Position numbers and translations under genes: made by a program
Shown here: positions 16,902 to 25,563 of the stretch, in pieces
How the letters are laid out: the number at the start of each line of letters is the position of its first letter
How positions within the stretch are numbered: the stretch's first letter is position 1
NCBI RefSeq assembly: GCF_034439435.1
Contig: NZ_JAPCKJ010000008.1
Span: 1 to 64,000, forward strand
DNA from: Sarcina sp034439435
Lineage (GTDB): Bacteria > Bacillota > Clostridia > Clostridiales > Clostridiaceae
DNA length: 64,000 nt
Direction of reading: 5' to 3'
Notes under the pieces: generated by a model
Told to the model about the DNA's origin: nothing
The model's database searches: none
The model's input: the letters and a program-made list of their open reading frames with translations, nothing else

Positions 16902-18629
16902 TTAATTAACAAAATCAAATAAGAAATCTGTAAGCTCTTCATCTAACTTCATAAGTGCCATTTTATCATTATCTACGATAGCTTCCTTCATATCATTCAT
17001 AATATCTTGAAGTTTTTCTCTATCTGCACTCGGTAACATTGGAATCTTTCTCTCTGCTAACCTGAAATTAGGTTCTACTAATCTAAATAAGTTATCTGAC
17101 TTCCAAGGAACTAAGTCTGCCTTATTATCATTTTTTGAAACAACTTCTCTAAGATCTTCAACTTCTTCTTTTGAAAGGCCTCTTGTAGACATTATTTTTG
17201 AAATCTCATCTCCAGTAGAAAGAATTTCTGCTGAAACATTTAAAATTCCATTTAAATCATACTCAAAAGTTATATCAATCTTTTCCTTTCCAGTATCAGC
17301 CTTAGGAATTCCTGACAATATAAATTCATCTATTAATGTGTTGTCGCTAACGTATCTACTTTCTCCTTCATAAACACTTACTAGCACCTCTGTTTGATCG
17401 TCCATAACTGTGCAATATCTCTTTGTTACATTTGAAGGTAATTTTGAGTCTCTATCAATTATAGGATCGAATATTCCACCTTTTAATGCTACTCCCAAGG
17501 TATAATTACAAGTATCTGTAACTATAATTGTTCCTGAATCTCCAACTGGAATATCATTCTTTATAGCAGCTTGTACTGAAGCTCCTAAAGCTACTGCCTC
17601 ATCTGGGTTTACCCCTCTTGCTATCTTTCCTTTAAATCTCTTTTCAAGCATATTTCTTACATAAGGTATTCTACTTGAACCGCCAACTAATAAAACTATA
17701 TCTATTTCATCATCTACAATCTTAGCATCCTCTAAGGCTTCATTTACTATATCTTCAGTTGAATCTATTATTTCTTTAACATTATTTTCAAACTCTTCTC
17801 TAGTTAATACCATTTCTAAATTTATTGGATTATTATCTTTATCTGCTCCAATATAAGGTAAAACTATTTCTGCCATTTTAGAGCTTGATAAAGTTTTCTT
17901 AGCCTCTTCAACTCCTTCTTTAAGTCTAGCTAAGGTTCTACTATCTGATGCATCTAACTTTATTCCTGTTGATTTTTCAAATTCACTTACTAAATAATCT
18001 ATTAACTTATTATCAATGTCTTTTCCGCCTAAGTAATTATTACCTCTACTTACCTTAACATCTAAAACTCCATCAAACATTTCTAATATAGTTACATCAA
18101 AGGTTCCGCCACCAAAATCATAAACTAATATATTTCCATTTTTATCTATATTATCTACTCCATAAGCCATAGCTGCTGCAGTAGGTTCATTTATTATTCT
18201 TTCCACCTTAAATCCAGCTATTTCTCCTGCATTTTTAGTTGCTTTTCTTTGAATATCGTTAAAGTTAGCAGGAACAGTAATAACAGCCTCCTCTACCTCT
18301 TCCCCTAAAAAATATTCAGCTACTTCTTTTAACTTTTTTAAAATTAAAGCTGAAATCTCTTCTGGTCTATATTCTTTATCTTGAATTCTTATAATTTCAT
18401 CTGTTCCCATAATTCTTTTTACTTCTGAAACTGTTAACTCGGGCTTTAATAAAAGTTGATTCTTAGCTTTCTTACCAACCTTTATCTCATCTCCATCTAT
18501 TGATACTACTGATGGAATAACATGTTCATCTCCCTCTTCAACATTTCTTATAATACATGGCTTACCATCCTTAACATAAGCTATTTCTGAAGTGGTTGTC
18601 CCTAAATCAATTCCTATTATTTTTCCCAT
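16902..18629 (-). CDS. Divergent short Hsp70 (DnaK paralogue)
   Basis: 575 residues against about 610-640 for housekeeping DnaK. The ATPase domain (1-360) is well kept: GIDLGTTTSEIAYV, VITVPANFNDIQRKATKNAGEIAGF, NEPTAAAMAYG, VYDFGGGTFDVTIL and LLVGGSSRIPYVRNML. The hydrophobic interdomain linker, usually DVLLLDV, reads SGTIIVTD. A substrate-binding beta domain follows (about 380-490, including LPSNVTKRYCTV), but the helical lid is reduced and there is no acidic EEVD-like tail or glycine-rich end. It is flanked by a GrpE-like gene (one shared base) and a TPR gene, and no dnaJ or hrcA of the housekeeping type is present, so it is a specialised second copy with dedicated cofactors. Ribosome site AAGGAGG. 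Confidence 0.9.
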   Translation of the reverse strand: MGKIIGIDLGTTTSEIAYVKDGKPCIIRNVEEGDEHVIPSVVSIDGDEIKVGKKAKNQLLLKPELTVSEVKRIMGTDEIIRIQDKEYRPEEISALILKKLKEVAEYFLGEEVEEAVITVPANFNDIQRKATKNAGEIAGFKVERIINEPTAAAMAYGVDNIDKNGNILVYDFGGGTFDVTILEMFDGVLDVKVSRGNNYLGGKDIDNKLIDYLVSEFEKSTGIKLDASDSRTLARLKEGVEEAKKTLSSSKMAEIVLPYIGADKDNNPINLEMVLTREEFENNVKEIIDSTEDIVNEALEDAKIVDDEIDIVLLVGGSSRIPYVRNMLEKRFKGKIARGVNPDEAVALGASVQAAIKNDIPVGDSGTIIVTDTCNYTLGVALKGGIFDPIIDRDSKLPSNVTKRYCTVMDDQTEVLVSVYEGESRYVSDNTLIDEFILSGIPKADTGKEKIDITFEYDLNGILNVSAEILSTGDEISKIMSTRGLSKEEVEDLREVVSKNDNKADLVPWKSDNLFRLVEPNFRLAERKIPMLPSADREKLQDIMNDMKEAIVDNDKMALMKLDEELTDFLFDFVN

Positions 18630-19219
18630 TATATATCCTCCTTATTTTTAACTACTACTACTTGAGCTACTCTCTCAACTTTTCCCTTATATATGTATCC
18701 TAATTTTAAAACTTCTGTTATCTCATAGTCTTTTCTATTGTTATCCCAAATAGTGCTAACACATTCATGTAAGCTTTCATCAAAAAAAGTTTCTTTTCCA
18801 TCAATAAGAAGGATATCCACATTTATCATTATTTTTTTTACTATGTTGAATAAACTACTCATAGCTTCAACCAACATCTCATTATCAGATTTCAAACTAA
18901 AATCATAAATATATTTTATGTTATCTATTACGTTAATTAAGCTTTTAACGAACCTTTTCTCCCTTATTTCTAACTCTTTATTTATCTTTTTACTCCGCAA
19001 CTCTTCTTCTTCACTTTTTTGTTTTATATAACTTGTAATTCCTTCAAGACTATTTCCTATTCTATAAATTTCTTCAATATAATCCTGGTTTATATTTTCA
19101 TTTTGTATTGCTATTTTTTTTATGGAGTTTTTTATTTCTTTCAACCCTTTATCTTCTATAAATAATTCATTATATCTTTTTTCTTCGCAAATACTTTTTA
19201 ATTCCTCTTCATAGTTCAA
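18629..19219 (-). CDS. GrpE-like nucleotide exchange factor
   Basis: 196 residues. A long helical N-terminal half (KNSIKKIAIQNENINQDYIEEIYRIGNSLEGITSYIKQKSEEEELRSKKINKELEIREKRF) fits the GrpE dimer stalk. The C-terminus EITEVLKLGYIYKGKVERVAQVVVVKN closely follows the GrpE beta-domain signature (VLQkGY.l.drvlRpA.V.V), with Glu-Arg-Val replacing the usual Leu-Arg-Pro. Overall similarity is weak, so I call it GrpE-like from the tail and position immediately before Hsp70. The start is a TTG with AAGGGGG about seven bases upstream. It presumably exchanges nucleotide on the adjacent Hsp70. Confidence 0.8.
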   Translation of the reverse strand: MNYEEELKSICEEKRYNELFIEDKGLKEIKNSIKKIAIQNENINQDYIEEIYRIGNSLEGITSYIKQKSEEEELRSKKINKELEIREKRFVKSLINVIDNIKYIYDFSLKSDNEMLVEAMSSLFNIVKKIMINVDILLIDGKETFFDESLHECVSTIWDNNRKDYEITEVLKLGYIYKGKVERVAQVVVVKNKEDI

Positions 19220-19236
19220 ATTAGTACCCCCTTATC

Positions 19237-20505
19237 CTAATTGTCCTTAAAACTATTTATTACTTTTCTAAATAGCTTTTTCACATTACTAACTTCTTTC
19301 CTTTTAGAATAAAGCTCTTTAGGCACCTCAGTTTTCCCATTTATTTTTTGTATTTTACTATATATCTTTAAAACATCGTTGCAAATATTTCTAGTTCCTA
19401 AATACACTTTTTCATGCTCTTCCTTTAATCTTCCAATGGACTTTATTAGTTCATTATTTTCAAAATTAAACTTATTGAAAAAATCACTATTTATCTGTTT
19501 AAATTCTTCATTAAACTTAAGATCATCACCTAAGAATTCACTTACAACTTTATAATAAATAAGTTTCTTAAATTCACTATTTATTTCTCTATCATCATGG
19601 ATTTTACAAAGATCTAAGAATAATCTCCTAAAATTCATTATCTTTTCTAAGGTTTCTATATCTTCTTTTTCATCTATTAAAACTAAAGCTGTAGATGTAA
19701 GTTTTACTCCATTTTTGAAGTGAAATTCTTTTAAAATCCTATATAATAAATCTAAAATTGAAGTTTTTATTTCCTTATAATTTTCCTTTAAAGTAACAGC
19801 ACTTAATGAAGAGCAGGTTTCATTGAAATCATTTTTACAATCTAATCTATCAGATAAATCTAAAAGCTTTAGATATAATTTATATTTTTGAGATTCTATA
19901 TTCTTATTTTCTAAGCCTTCTTTTAAAATTTTAATAGCCTTAGTATAGTCTCTTAATTCACTTACATTATAAATTTCAAATAGCTTTAAATAAAAATCCA
20001 CCTCTACATTTTTTAATTTTAAACTCTTCCTTAAAACACTTTCTAAATTTTTCAAATCGTAACTTTCTGAATAAGAATTTATCAAAAGCTTATAATACTC
20101 TATATTGTTAGGATCCCTTATAACTAATTCTTTTAAAATCTTAGAGCTTTTTTTATAATTCCTTTCCTTCATTAAGCACAATGCCAAATCCTTTTTAACT
20201 TTTGTATTATCAGGATACTTCTGCAAAACTTTTTCAAAGTTTAAAATTGCTAAATCATATTTTTCATCCTTAGCTAAATCAACTCCTTCATTAAGAATTT
20301 TTTTAACCTCTGAATCAAATACCTCAGAAACATAAACATCTCTCTTTGATTTATCTATTAAAGTTTCATAAGCATCCCTTATAACCCTATATTCCTTAGG
20401 GAACTTTTCTGGTGGGTATTTTTTAGTCATATTAAAATAGGCATTTTTCACTTCACTATCAGAGGCATCTATCTCAACATTTAATTCTTTAAAATAATCG
20501 ATCAT
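19237..20505 (-). CDS. J-domain-like TPR protein with HPD replaced by YPP
   Basis: 422 residues. The first 55 residues fold like a J domain by pattern: DYFKELNVEIDASDSEVKNAYFNMTKKY then an AYETLID helix IV. The invariant HPD tripeptide needed to stimulate DnaK is replaced: the text reads KKYPPEKFPKEY. From about 65 to 330 there are TPR-like repeats (LDLAKDEKYDLAILNFEKVLQKYPDNTKVKKDLALCLMKERNYKKSSKILKELVIRDPNN), then a helical C-terminus with basic residues. It is the first gene of the operon, with AGGAGG before the ATG. Because the paired Hsp70 is divergent too, the pair may have changed together; a recruiting role for the TPR region is inference. Confidence 0.82.
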   Translation of the reverse strand: MIDYFKELNVEIDASDSEVKNAYFNMTKKYPPEKFPKEYRVIRDAYETLIDKSKRDVYVSEVFDSEVKKILNEGVDLAKDEKYDLAILNFEKVLQKYPDNTKVKKDLALCLMKERNYKKSSKILKELVIRDPNNIEYYKLLINSYSESYDLKNLESVLRKSLKLKNVEVDFYLKLFEIYNVSELRDYTKAIKILKEGLENKNIESQKYKLYLKLLDLSDRLDCKNDFNETCSSLSAVTLKENYKEIKTSILDLLYRILKEFHFKNGVKLTSTALVLIDEKEDIETLEKIMNFRRLFLDLCKIHDDREINSEFKKLIYYKVVSEFLGDDLKFNEEFKQINSDFFNKFNFENNELIKSIGRLKEEHEKVYLGTRNICNDVLKIYSKIQKINGKTEVPKELYSKRKEVSNVKKLFRKVINSFKDN

Positions 20506-20763
20506 ACATATCCTCCTACCCTTATTAAATAAGTAATATATCTGTATACCATAACTTTATTTCAGTAACTTTAATAATATTCATTGGTAAGCTTAATTTA
20601 TTTATAAAACTTAGTATGCTATTGATTATGATTATATTTTCACTTTTATTTAAACTTTCCTTATTTGACATAAATTATTTCTATTAATAAAATGTTAATG
20701 AATTATTTAATAAGATTAATTAATAATCTAAAAATATAGTTTAATAAGTCTTTGGAGGTTTCT

Positions 20764-23118
20764 ATGTCGGAAAACCCTTTATATAAAATAAAACTCTTTT
20801 TTAAAGTCCAAATTATTTTTAGTTTCGTGGTTCTAGGAATAACATTATTTTCTGTATTTACCGACCCCCAAATATTACCTGACTATTTATTATGGGCTAT
20901 CGCATTTTCATTTTGGATTTTTCAATGTGTAATTGGAGTATTTTTTTCTTTTAAATACAGACACTCTAAAAGCCATCTTAACACAATAAAATTAAGCTTT
21001 ATACTTATTCAAAGTATTCAACTTTTAATGAACTTAATTGTGAATTTGTTAGGTATTTTAGATTTTCCAATTCACAAAATACTCTTACTAAAGAACATAA
21101 AGTTAGTTTTATTATCAGCAATTTTAATTTTCATGATTTATATTCTTATAAAGGACATGTTTCAATATAAGATTTTAAGAGACTACATAATTAGAGATTC
21201 ATTTTTTACATTTATACCTTTTGCATTTATTATTTATGAGAACTCTAATTACTTCCTATCGTCTACATACTTCTTAGATGATTCAATTTATAGTTTATTT
21301 TTATTAAATCTTAATAGCTTATATATTTTCTTAGAAGGATTTCTTATAATCTTAATTTTTGTAAAAACAATTTATTTAAGAAATAATAAGAAAAGTAGTT
21401 TTCTTTTACTTATATATTTTTATATTTCAATCCTTAATTGTTATATAATCTCATATTTTAATAATGAAATTTTTTATTCTCATTATATATATCAAGGGGT
21501 AGCTATAGACTTCTTCAGCTCAATACTAGTACTGCTTAGCATCTATTATTCAACAATTGAAAAAGATACCCGCTTTAATATAGGATTACTAGATGATTCA
21601 TATATGAATATAAATAATTCATGGATAAGTGTTACCATAGGAATTTTTCCTGTAACCTTTGCTGCAATATATATAGTTTCATCATCCATAATAAATAAAG
21701 ACTTAAACGGACTTGAAAGTTTAATAATACTACTTCTTATTATGGTTTTATTACTATCTAGAGATGTAATCTTAAGAAGAGATAATTTAAGATTGATTGA
21801 AAGCGTTAAAAAAGCAAATGAAATTGATTTTTTAACTAATATGTATAGTAGAAACTATTTTTTAAAGCAACTTGAATCTAAGCATAATAACTATGCTCTC
21901 TTTTTTATAGATATAAAAAGCTTTAAAGATATAAATAATATTTTTGGTCATATTGCTGGAGATAAAGTTTTAGTTGAAGTTTCTAACAAACTTAAAGAAC
22001 TTAAGTCTCTATTAGGAAAAGACATCCTATATTGTAGATATAGTGGAAATGATTTCGCTCTAATGTCTAGAATAGATCAAGTTGATTCTATTTTAAAATT
22101 TCTTCATAACTTTGAAGATATAAATGTAAAACATAATGCTGATATTATACATATCAATTTTAATGTTGGTTATTCACTAAATGAATCTAATGTTAATTTA
22201 GATTTATTAATTCAAGAAGCAGATTATGCTTTAATGAGAGCTAAAAAACTTAAAGTATCTAATAACGCAATACTTATGTATGATGATAACCTTAAAACAG
22301 ATTTAGAGCATACAAACATACTAAAGAAGGATTTTAAAGATGATCTTCTATCAAATAAATTCCATTTAGTCTTTCAACCTAAAATTTCTGTAAAAACCTT
22401 AAAAGTTGTTGGTTTTGAAACATTACTAAGGTGGAAACACGATACCTTAGGATATATATCTCCTACTAAATTTATTCCTATTGCAGAGAATTTAGGAGAA
22501 ATATCATCCCTTGATTTGTATGTATTTAAAAAAGCTTGTGAATTTCAAAGAAGTTTACTAAAACAAAATATTAAACTTAAGTGTAGTGTTAATCTTTCTT
22601 TAAACACATTAAAATCTTACGATAAAATTTGCCATATACTTCATATTTATAGAAAGCACCGTATTCCACCCAATTTAATAACAGCCGAAATTTTAGAAAA
22701 TGTTTCATTAAATAATAATACTAGAACAATAGCCTATATAAATCAGCTTAGATCAAATGGAATTTGTATTTCAATAGATGACTTTGGAACAGGCTATTCT
22801 TCTCTTAGCCAAATATCAAGTTTATATTTTGATGAATTAAAAGTTCCTAGAGAGTTTGTTATTGATGCAAGAACTCCTAATAAAATAGCTGTTATTGAAT
22901 TTATATCTATATTAGCAAAAAAATTAAATGTTACTTCAGTTATAGAAGGTGTAGAGACCTATGAAGATTTCAAATTATTTAGTAGATTAGGATTTGATGT
23001 TGTTCAAGGATATTATTTTTCTAAACCCTTAAATGAAAATGAATTTATGGAATATATAAATTCTACAAAATTAAATCTTGTTGTTAAAATTGATAAAAAT
23101 ATGGAGCCTACTAAATAA
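20764..23118 (+). CDS. Membrane GGDEF-EAL protein, likely c-di-GMP phosphodiesterase
   Basis: 784 residues. Eight or so membrane helices fill residues 10-340. A GGDEF domain follows (about 355-520; FLTNMYSRNYFLKQLE...FFIDIKSFKDINNIFGHIAGD) in which the signature loop reads YSGNDF instead of GGDEF/GGEEF, so cyclase activity is doubtful. The EAL domain (about 530-775) keeps the residues for hydrolysis: FETLLRW, SVNLSLNTL, AEILENV, ISIDDFGTGYSSL, VIEGVET and QGYYFSKPL. The best reading is a membrane sensor that degrades c-di-GMP, perhaps with GTP regulation by the degenerate GGDEF. Upstream in-frame codons precede the ribosome site TTTGGAGG; the ATG after it is used. It lies alone between two minus-strand operons and is followed by a ~240-bp palindromic repeat. 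Confidence 0.9.
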   Translation: MSENPLYKIKLFFKVQIIFSFVVLGITLFSVFTDPQILPDYLLWAIAFSFWIFQCVIGVFFSFKYRHSKSHLNTIKLSFILIQSIQLLMNLIVNLLGILDFPIHKILLLKNIKLVLLSAILIFMIYILIKDMFQYKILRDYIIRDSFFTFIPFAFIIYENSNYFLSSTYFLDDSIYSLFLLNLNSLYIFLEGFLIILIFVKTIYLRNNKKSSFLLLIYFYISILNCYIISYFNNEIFYSHYIYQGVAIDFFSSILVLLSIYYSTIEKDTRFNIGLLDDSYMNINNSWISVTIGIFPVTFAAIYIVSSSIINKDLNGLESLIILLLIMVLLLSRDVILRRDNLRLIESVKKANEIDFLTNMYSRNYFLKQLESKHNNYALFFIDIKSFKDINNIFGHIAGDKVLVEVSNKLKELKSLLGKDILYCRYSGNDFALMSRIDQVDSILKFLHNFEDINVKHNADIIHINFNVGYSLNESNVNLDLLIQEADYALMRAKKLKVSNNAILMYDDNLKTDLEHTNILKKDFKDDLLSNKFHLVFQPKISVKTLKVVGFETLLRWKHDTLGYISPTKFIPIAENLGEISSLDLYVFKKACEFQRSLLKQNIKLKCSVNLSLNTLKSYDKICHILHIYRKHRIPPNLITAEILENVSLNNNTRTIAYINQLRSNGICISIDDFGTGYSSLSQISSLYFDELKVPREFVIDARTPNKIAVIEFISILAKKLNVTSVIEGVETYEDFKLFSRLGFDVVQGYYFSKPLNENEFMEYINSTKLNLVVKIDKNMEPTK

Positions 23119-23142
23119 GTTAATAATTACTTATTCAAAAAA

Positions 23143-23384
23143 GGAGCTGTATCAAAAGTAACTTAAAATAAAACTTATAAATAGTATGAAGAGAATATCT
23201 AGATGAGCTTTAGAATTTAAGCTATTACGTAGAAAAATTTGCGTTAAGAAGCTGAGACTGTTTGACCGAAGGGAGTTTCGAAGCTTCAGCAAATTCTTCG
23301 TAATAATAGCTATAAATTCTTAGTGAAATCTAGTAATTCTCGGAATATATTTATAAGTTTTATTAAATAAAGTTTTAATACAAC
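23143..23384. repeat. ~240-bp near-complete palindrome (MITE-like), GCTGTATCAAAA family
   Basis: The element starts GGAGCTGTATCAAAAG and ends TTTTAATACAAC, and almost its whole length folds back on itself. Matching arm pieces include AATAAAACTTATAAATAGTA with 23345-23364, GAGAATATCTAGA with TCTAGTAATTCTC, TTTAAGCTATTACG with CGTAATAATAGCTATAAA, and AATTTGC with GCAAATT. The centre around 23246-23284 holds GTTTGACCGAAGGGAG. There is no open reading frame. It fills the spacer after the GGDEF-EAL gene. Related shorter elements share its ends. Origin as a miniature mobile element is inference; I could not identify target duplications. Confidence 0.8.
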
Positions 23385-23437
23385 ATATATATATTCATGA
23401 TTATAACTATATTTTTTATTATAAAACTAATTTTCTT

Positions 23438-24130
23438 TTACTCATTTCTATCTCTTATTGCCTCTTCTAAATCTTCATTATTAAATACCATACGAACTTC
23501 AATACGTCTATCTTTTTTAGTCTCATTTATATCATACTCGTCATACCCTCTATCTCTTTCCTCTTTAGAAGAATAGTTTTCAAACTCAGACATACCTGAT
23601 GCTTTAAATTTCTCTCCATGAAGATCTTCAAGTTTACTATCTTCTGGCATCATTTCATTTAAAAAGCTAATTGCTCTTTCAGTAGATAATTTTCTTCCGT
23701 GGATTGTTCCTCCAGCAAAATCAGTATGTCCAACAATTTCTATATAATCTATTTTTCTCTTTATTTCTTCCTTAGATAAAAGCTTATAAAATATCTCTCC
23801 TAGTTCAGCTGCTAATTTCTTTCCATCCTCTTTTAAAACTGCACTATCACTATCAAAAAAGGTTTCTGTTTTTATATCAATTTTTCCTTCTTCTCTGTTA
23901 AAATTCATTACTTCCTCATCAACAGCATACTGATTTAATTCCCCTTGAATTTTATCATAAACCGTTTCTCTTTCCGCAGCTATATTGTCTACAAAAATAC
24001 TAGAAACCCCAATAGATGTAAGTAATATGAAGAAAAAAACTAAGGTAACAGTGGTCATTATATCAACAAAGGAAGGCCAATAAGAAGGAACTTCTTGTTC
24101 AGTTTTATATTTTCTTCTTCTAACCTTCAT
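23438..24130 (-). CDS. MotB/OmpA-like protein (ZorB-like)
   Basis: 230 residues. A short basic N-terminus leads into one membrane helix, WPSFVDIMTTVTLVFFFILL, which carries an Asp in the position of the proton-binding Asp of MotB. A periplasm-facing linker is followed by an OmpA-type peptidoglycan-binding domain (about 95-225): DSDSAVLKEDG, IEIVGHTDFAGG...LSTERAISFL, then DRRIEVRM. It is the stator subunit that grips the wall in MotAB, TolQR/Pal or ZorAB-like machines. The start ATG lies two bases after the stop of the MotA-like gene with GGTAGGTG upstream; an overlapping GTG three codons earlier is less likely. C. perfringens-like organisms lack flagella, so a motility role is unlikely. Confidence 0.85.
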   Translation of the reverse strand: MKVRRRKYKTEQEVPSYWPSFVDIMTTVTLVFFFILLTSIGVSSIFVDNIAAERETVYDKIQGELNQYAVDEEVMNFNREEGKIDIKTETFFDSDSAVLKEDGKKLAAELGEIFYKLLSKEEIKRKIDYIEIVGHTDFAGGTIHGRKLSTERAISFLNEMMPEDSKLEDLHGEKFKASGMSEFENYSSKEERDRGYDEYDINETKKDRRIEVRMVFNNEDLEEAIRDRNE

Positions 24131-24132
24131 TT

Positions 24133-25563
24133 TTAACACCTACCAATCTCTTTGCCATCTTTTTGCCAATCTGAGTTTGATTTTCCCATCTCCCTTTTTC
24201 TATTTGTACTTCTACTTAATTCCTCAGTAGCTAAGCTTATATCTCTTAAAGGAACATTTAATTTATCAACTATATTAGATGAAAGTTCTTGTGTTTCTCT
24301 TTGAAGAGCATAGTATATTCCATTTGCTACTTCATTTTTCATATTTGAAACATTATCTGAAAACTTGTTTATTCCTCTCTCAAACTCTTTATAACCATCA
24401 TTTAATCTTGCAATTTGATTAGATACAACCTGATTATTCTTATTTTGTTCTTCCTTTATGACTTTAAATGCATCATTAAAAGTATTGTACCCTCTCCTAA
24501 CCTCATTACTTTGAACTTCTAACCTCATACAAAGTTTATTTATTTCCCTCTTGTTATCATTTATAGACTTAGATAGTTCAATAAAACTATCTTTAAGTTT
24601 TATTGTTTCAGTTGCAAACTTAGTATTTGTAGCACTTACTGAATTACAGAATTCAGTACTTATTCTATTAAACTTTTCCATGCTCTCTCCAAAACTCTTT
24701 ATAGGAGTTTTTATTCCCATTACAGATATTCTAAAGTCGGCTACAATATTATCTAAGTCTTTCATATGCTTATTCATTCCATTAAAAGTATTTGTCATAT
24801 CTAATGTATTTCTATTTATTCCTTGAACTAGATTGTTTATTCCTCTATTAAATAAGTCATCTAATTTTACTGAAAGTTCTCCTAAAACCCCCTTCATAAA
24901 ATCAGAAATCATATCTTTCTCTGATTTCATATAAATAGAAAAAAGTATATTATCTAAGTAATCTTCAAAAACATCATAAAAATCTTCTTTGGCTCTCTTT
25001 AGATTAATATTAAGACAGTTTAATGTAACTGAACCTATAACCCCTACAATACTAGTCCAAAAAGCACTAGACATACTATCTAAAGGCATATTCATACTTC
25101 TTGAAAAATCAGCCATGCTTTGAGTTCCACTAGATAAAATCCCTGTTGTGGTCATAATAGCAATTGTAAGTCCCAAAAAAGTTCCTATAAGACCTAGAGC
25201 TATTGAAATAGCAGGTAATATATTAGCAATACTTTCTTCTTTTAATATTTTTCCTTCTATATTTTTTTGAATTATAACCTCTGTATTTATATTGTTAGTT
25301 CCTTTATTTGCACTTTTTCTAAATTCATCTGCCATTGATTTCAATTCACTATTAAAAAATTTAAGTTCTTTTTGATTATCTTTATTAGGTACATTTACCC
25401 ATTCACTTTCTTGAAAATCCTTTAAGAGTCTTTCATATTTACCTTTAACTCTTATGTTATAAATAACCCCTAAAGATATAACTATTAAAATTAATCCAAC
25501 ACCAATATACCCCAAAATATTTTGAGTTAAAAATGATTGTAAGATATTGCTTATAATATCCAT
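24133..25563 (-). CDS. MotA/TolQ/ExbB-like proton channel protein with long cytoplasmic tail (ZorA-like)
   Basis: 476 residues. One membrane helix lies at about 17-38, then a cytoplasmic loop, then two more helices (ILPAISIALGLIGTFLGLTIAIM near 115-140 and FWTSIVGVIGSVTLNCL near 165-185) typical of the MotA/ExbB fold. Residues 210-476 are a long helical, partly coiled-coil tail with repeated Asn/Ser/Lys-rich heptads, not found in flagellar MotA. Tailed MotA proteins are characteristic of ZorA in Zorya defence and of related uncharacterised motors. Partner is the MotB-like gene immediately downstream. An earlier in-frame start exists, but AGGAGG precedes the ATG chosen. No ZorC, ZorD or ZorE-like gene is adjacent. 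Confidence 0.82.
   Translation of the reverse strand: MDIISNILQSFLTQNILGYIGVGLILIVISLGVIYNIRVKGKYERLLKDFQESEWVNVPNKDNQKELKFFNSELKSMADEFRKSANKGTNNINTEVIIQKNIEGKILKEESIANILPAISIALGLIGTFLGLTIAIMTTTGILSSGTQSMADFSRSMNMPLDSMSSAFWTSIVGVIGSVTLNCLNINLKRAKEDFYDVFEDYLDNILFSIYMKSEKDMISDFMKGVLGELSVKLDDLFNRGINNLVQGINRNTLDMTNTFNGMNKHMKDLDNIVADFRISVMGIKTPIKSFGESMEKFNRISTEFCNSVSATNTKFATETIKLKDSFIELSKSINDNKREINKLCMRLEVQSNEVRRGYNTFNDAFKVIKEEQNKNNQVVSNQIARLNDGYKEFERGINKFSDNVSNMKNEVANGIYYALQRETQELSSNIVDKLNVPLRDISLATEELSRSTNRKREMGKSNSDWQKDGKEIGRC

Noticed and set aside
16902..18629. Housekeeping dnaK locus
   Set aside because: hrcA and a normal dnaJ are missing, the J protein lacks HPD and the Hsp70 is short; this is a second copy.
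23438..25563. Complete Zorya defence system
   Set aside because: Only ZorA/ZorB-like proteins are present; no ZorC/D helicase or ZorE nuclease is seen within 10 kb on either side.
23438..25563. Flagellar stator MotAB
   Set aside because: No flagellar or chemotaxis genes are present in the window, the MotA-like tail is atypical and the inferred organism is non-motile.
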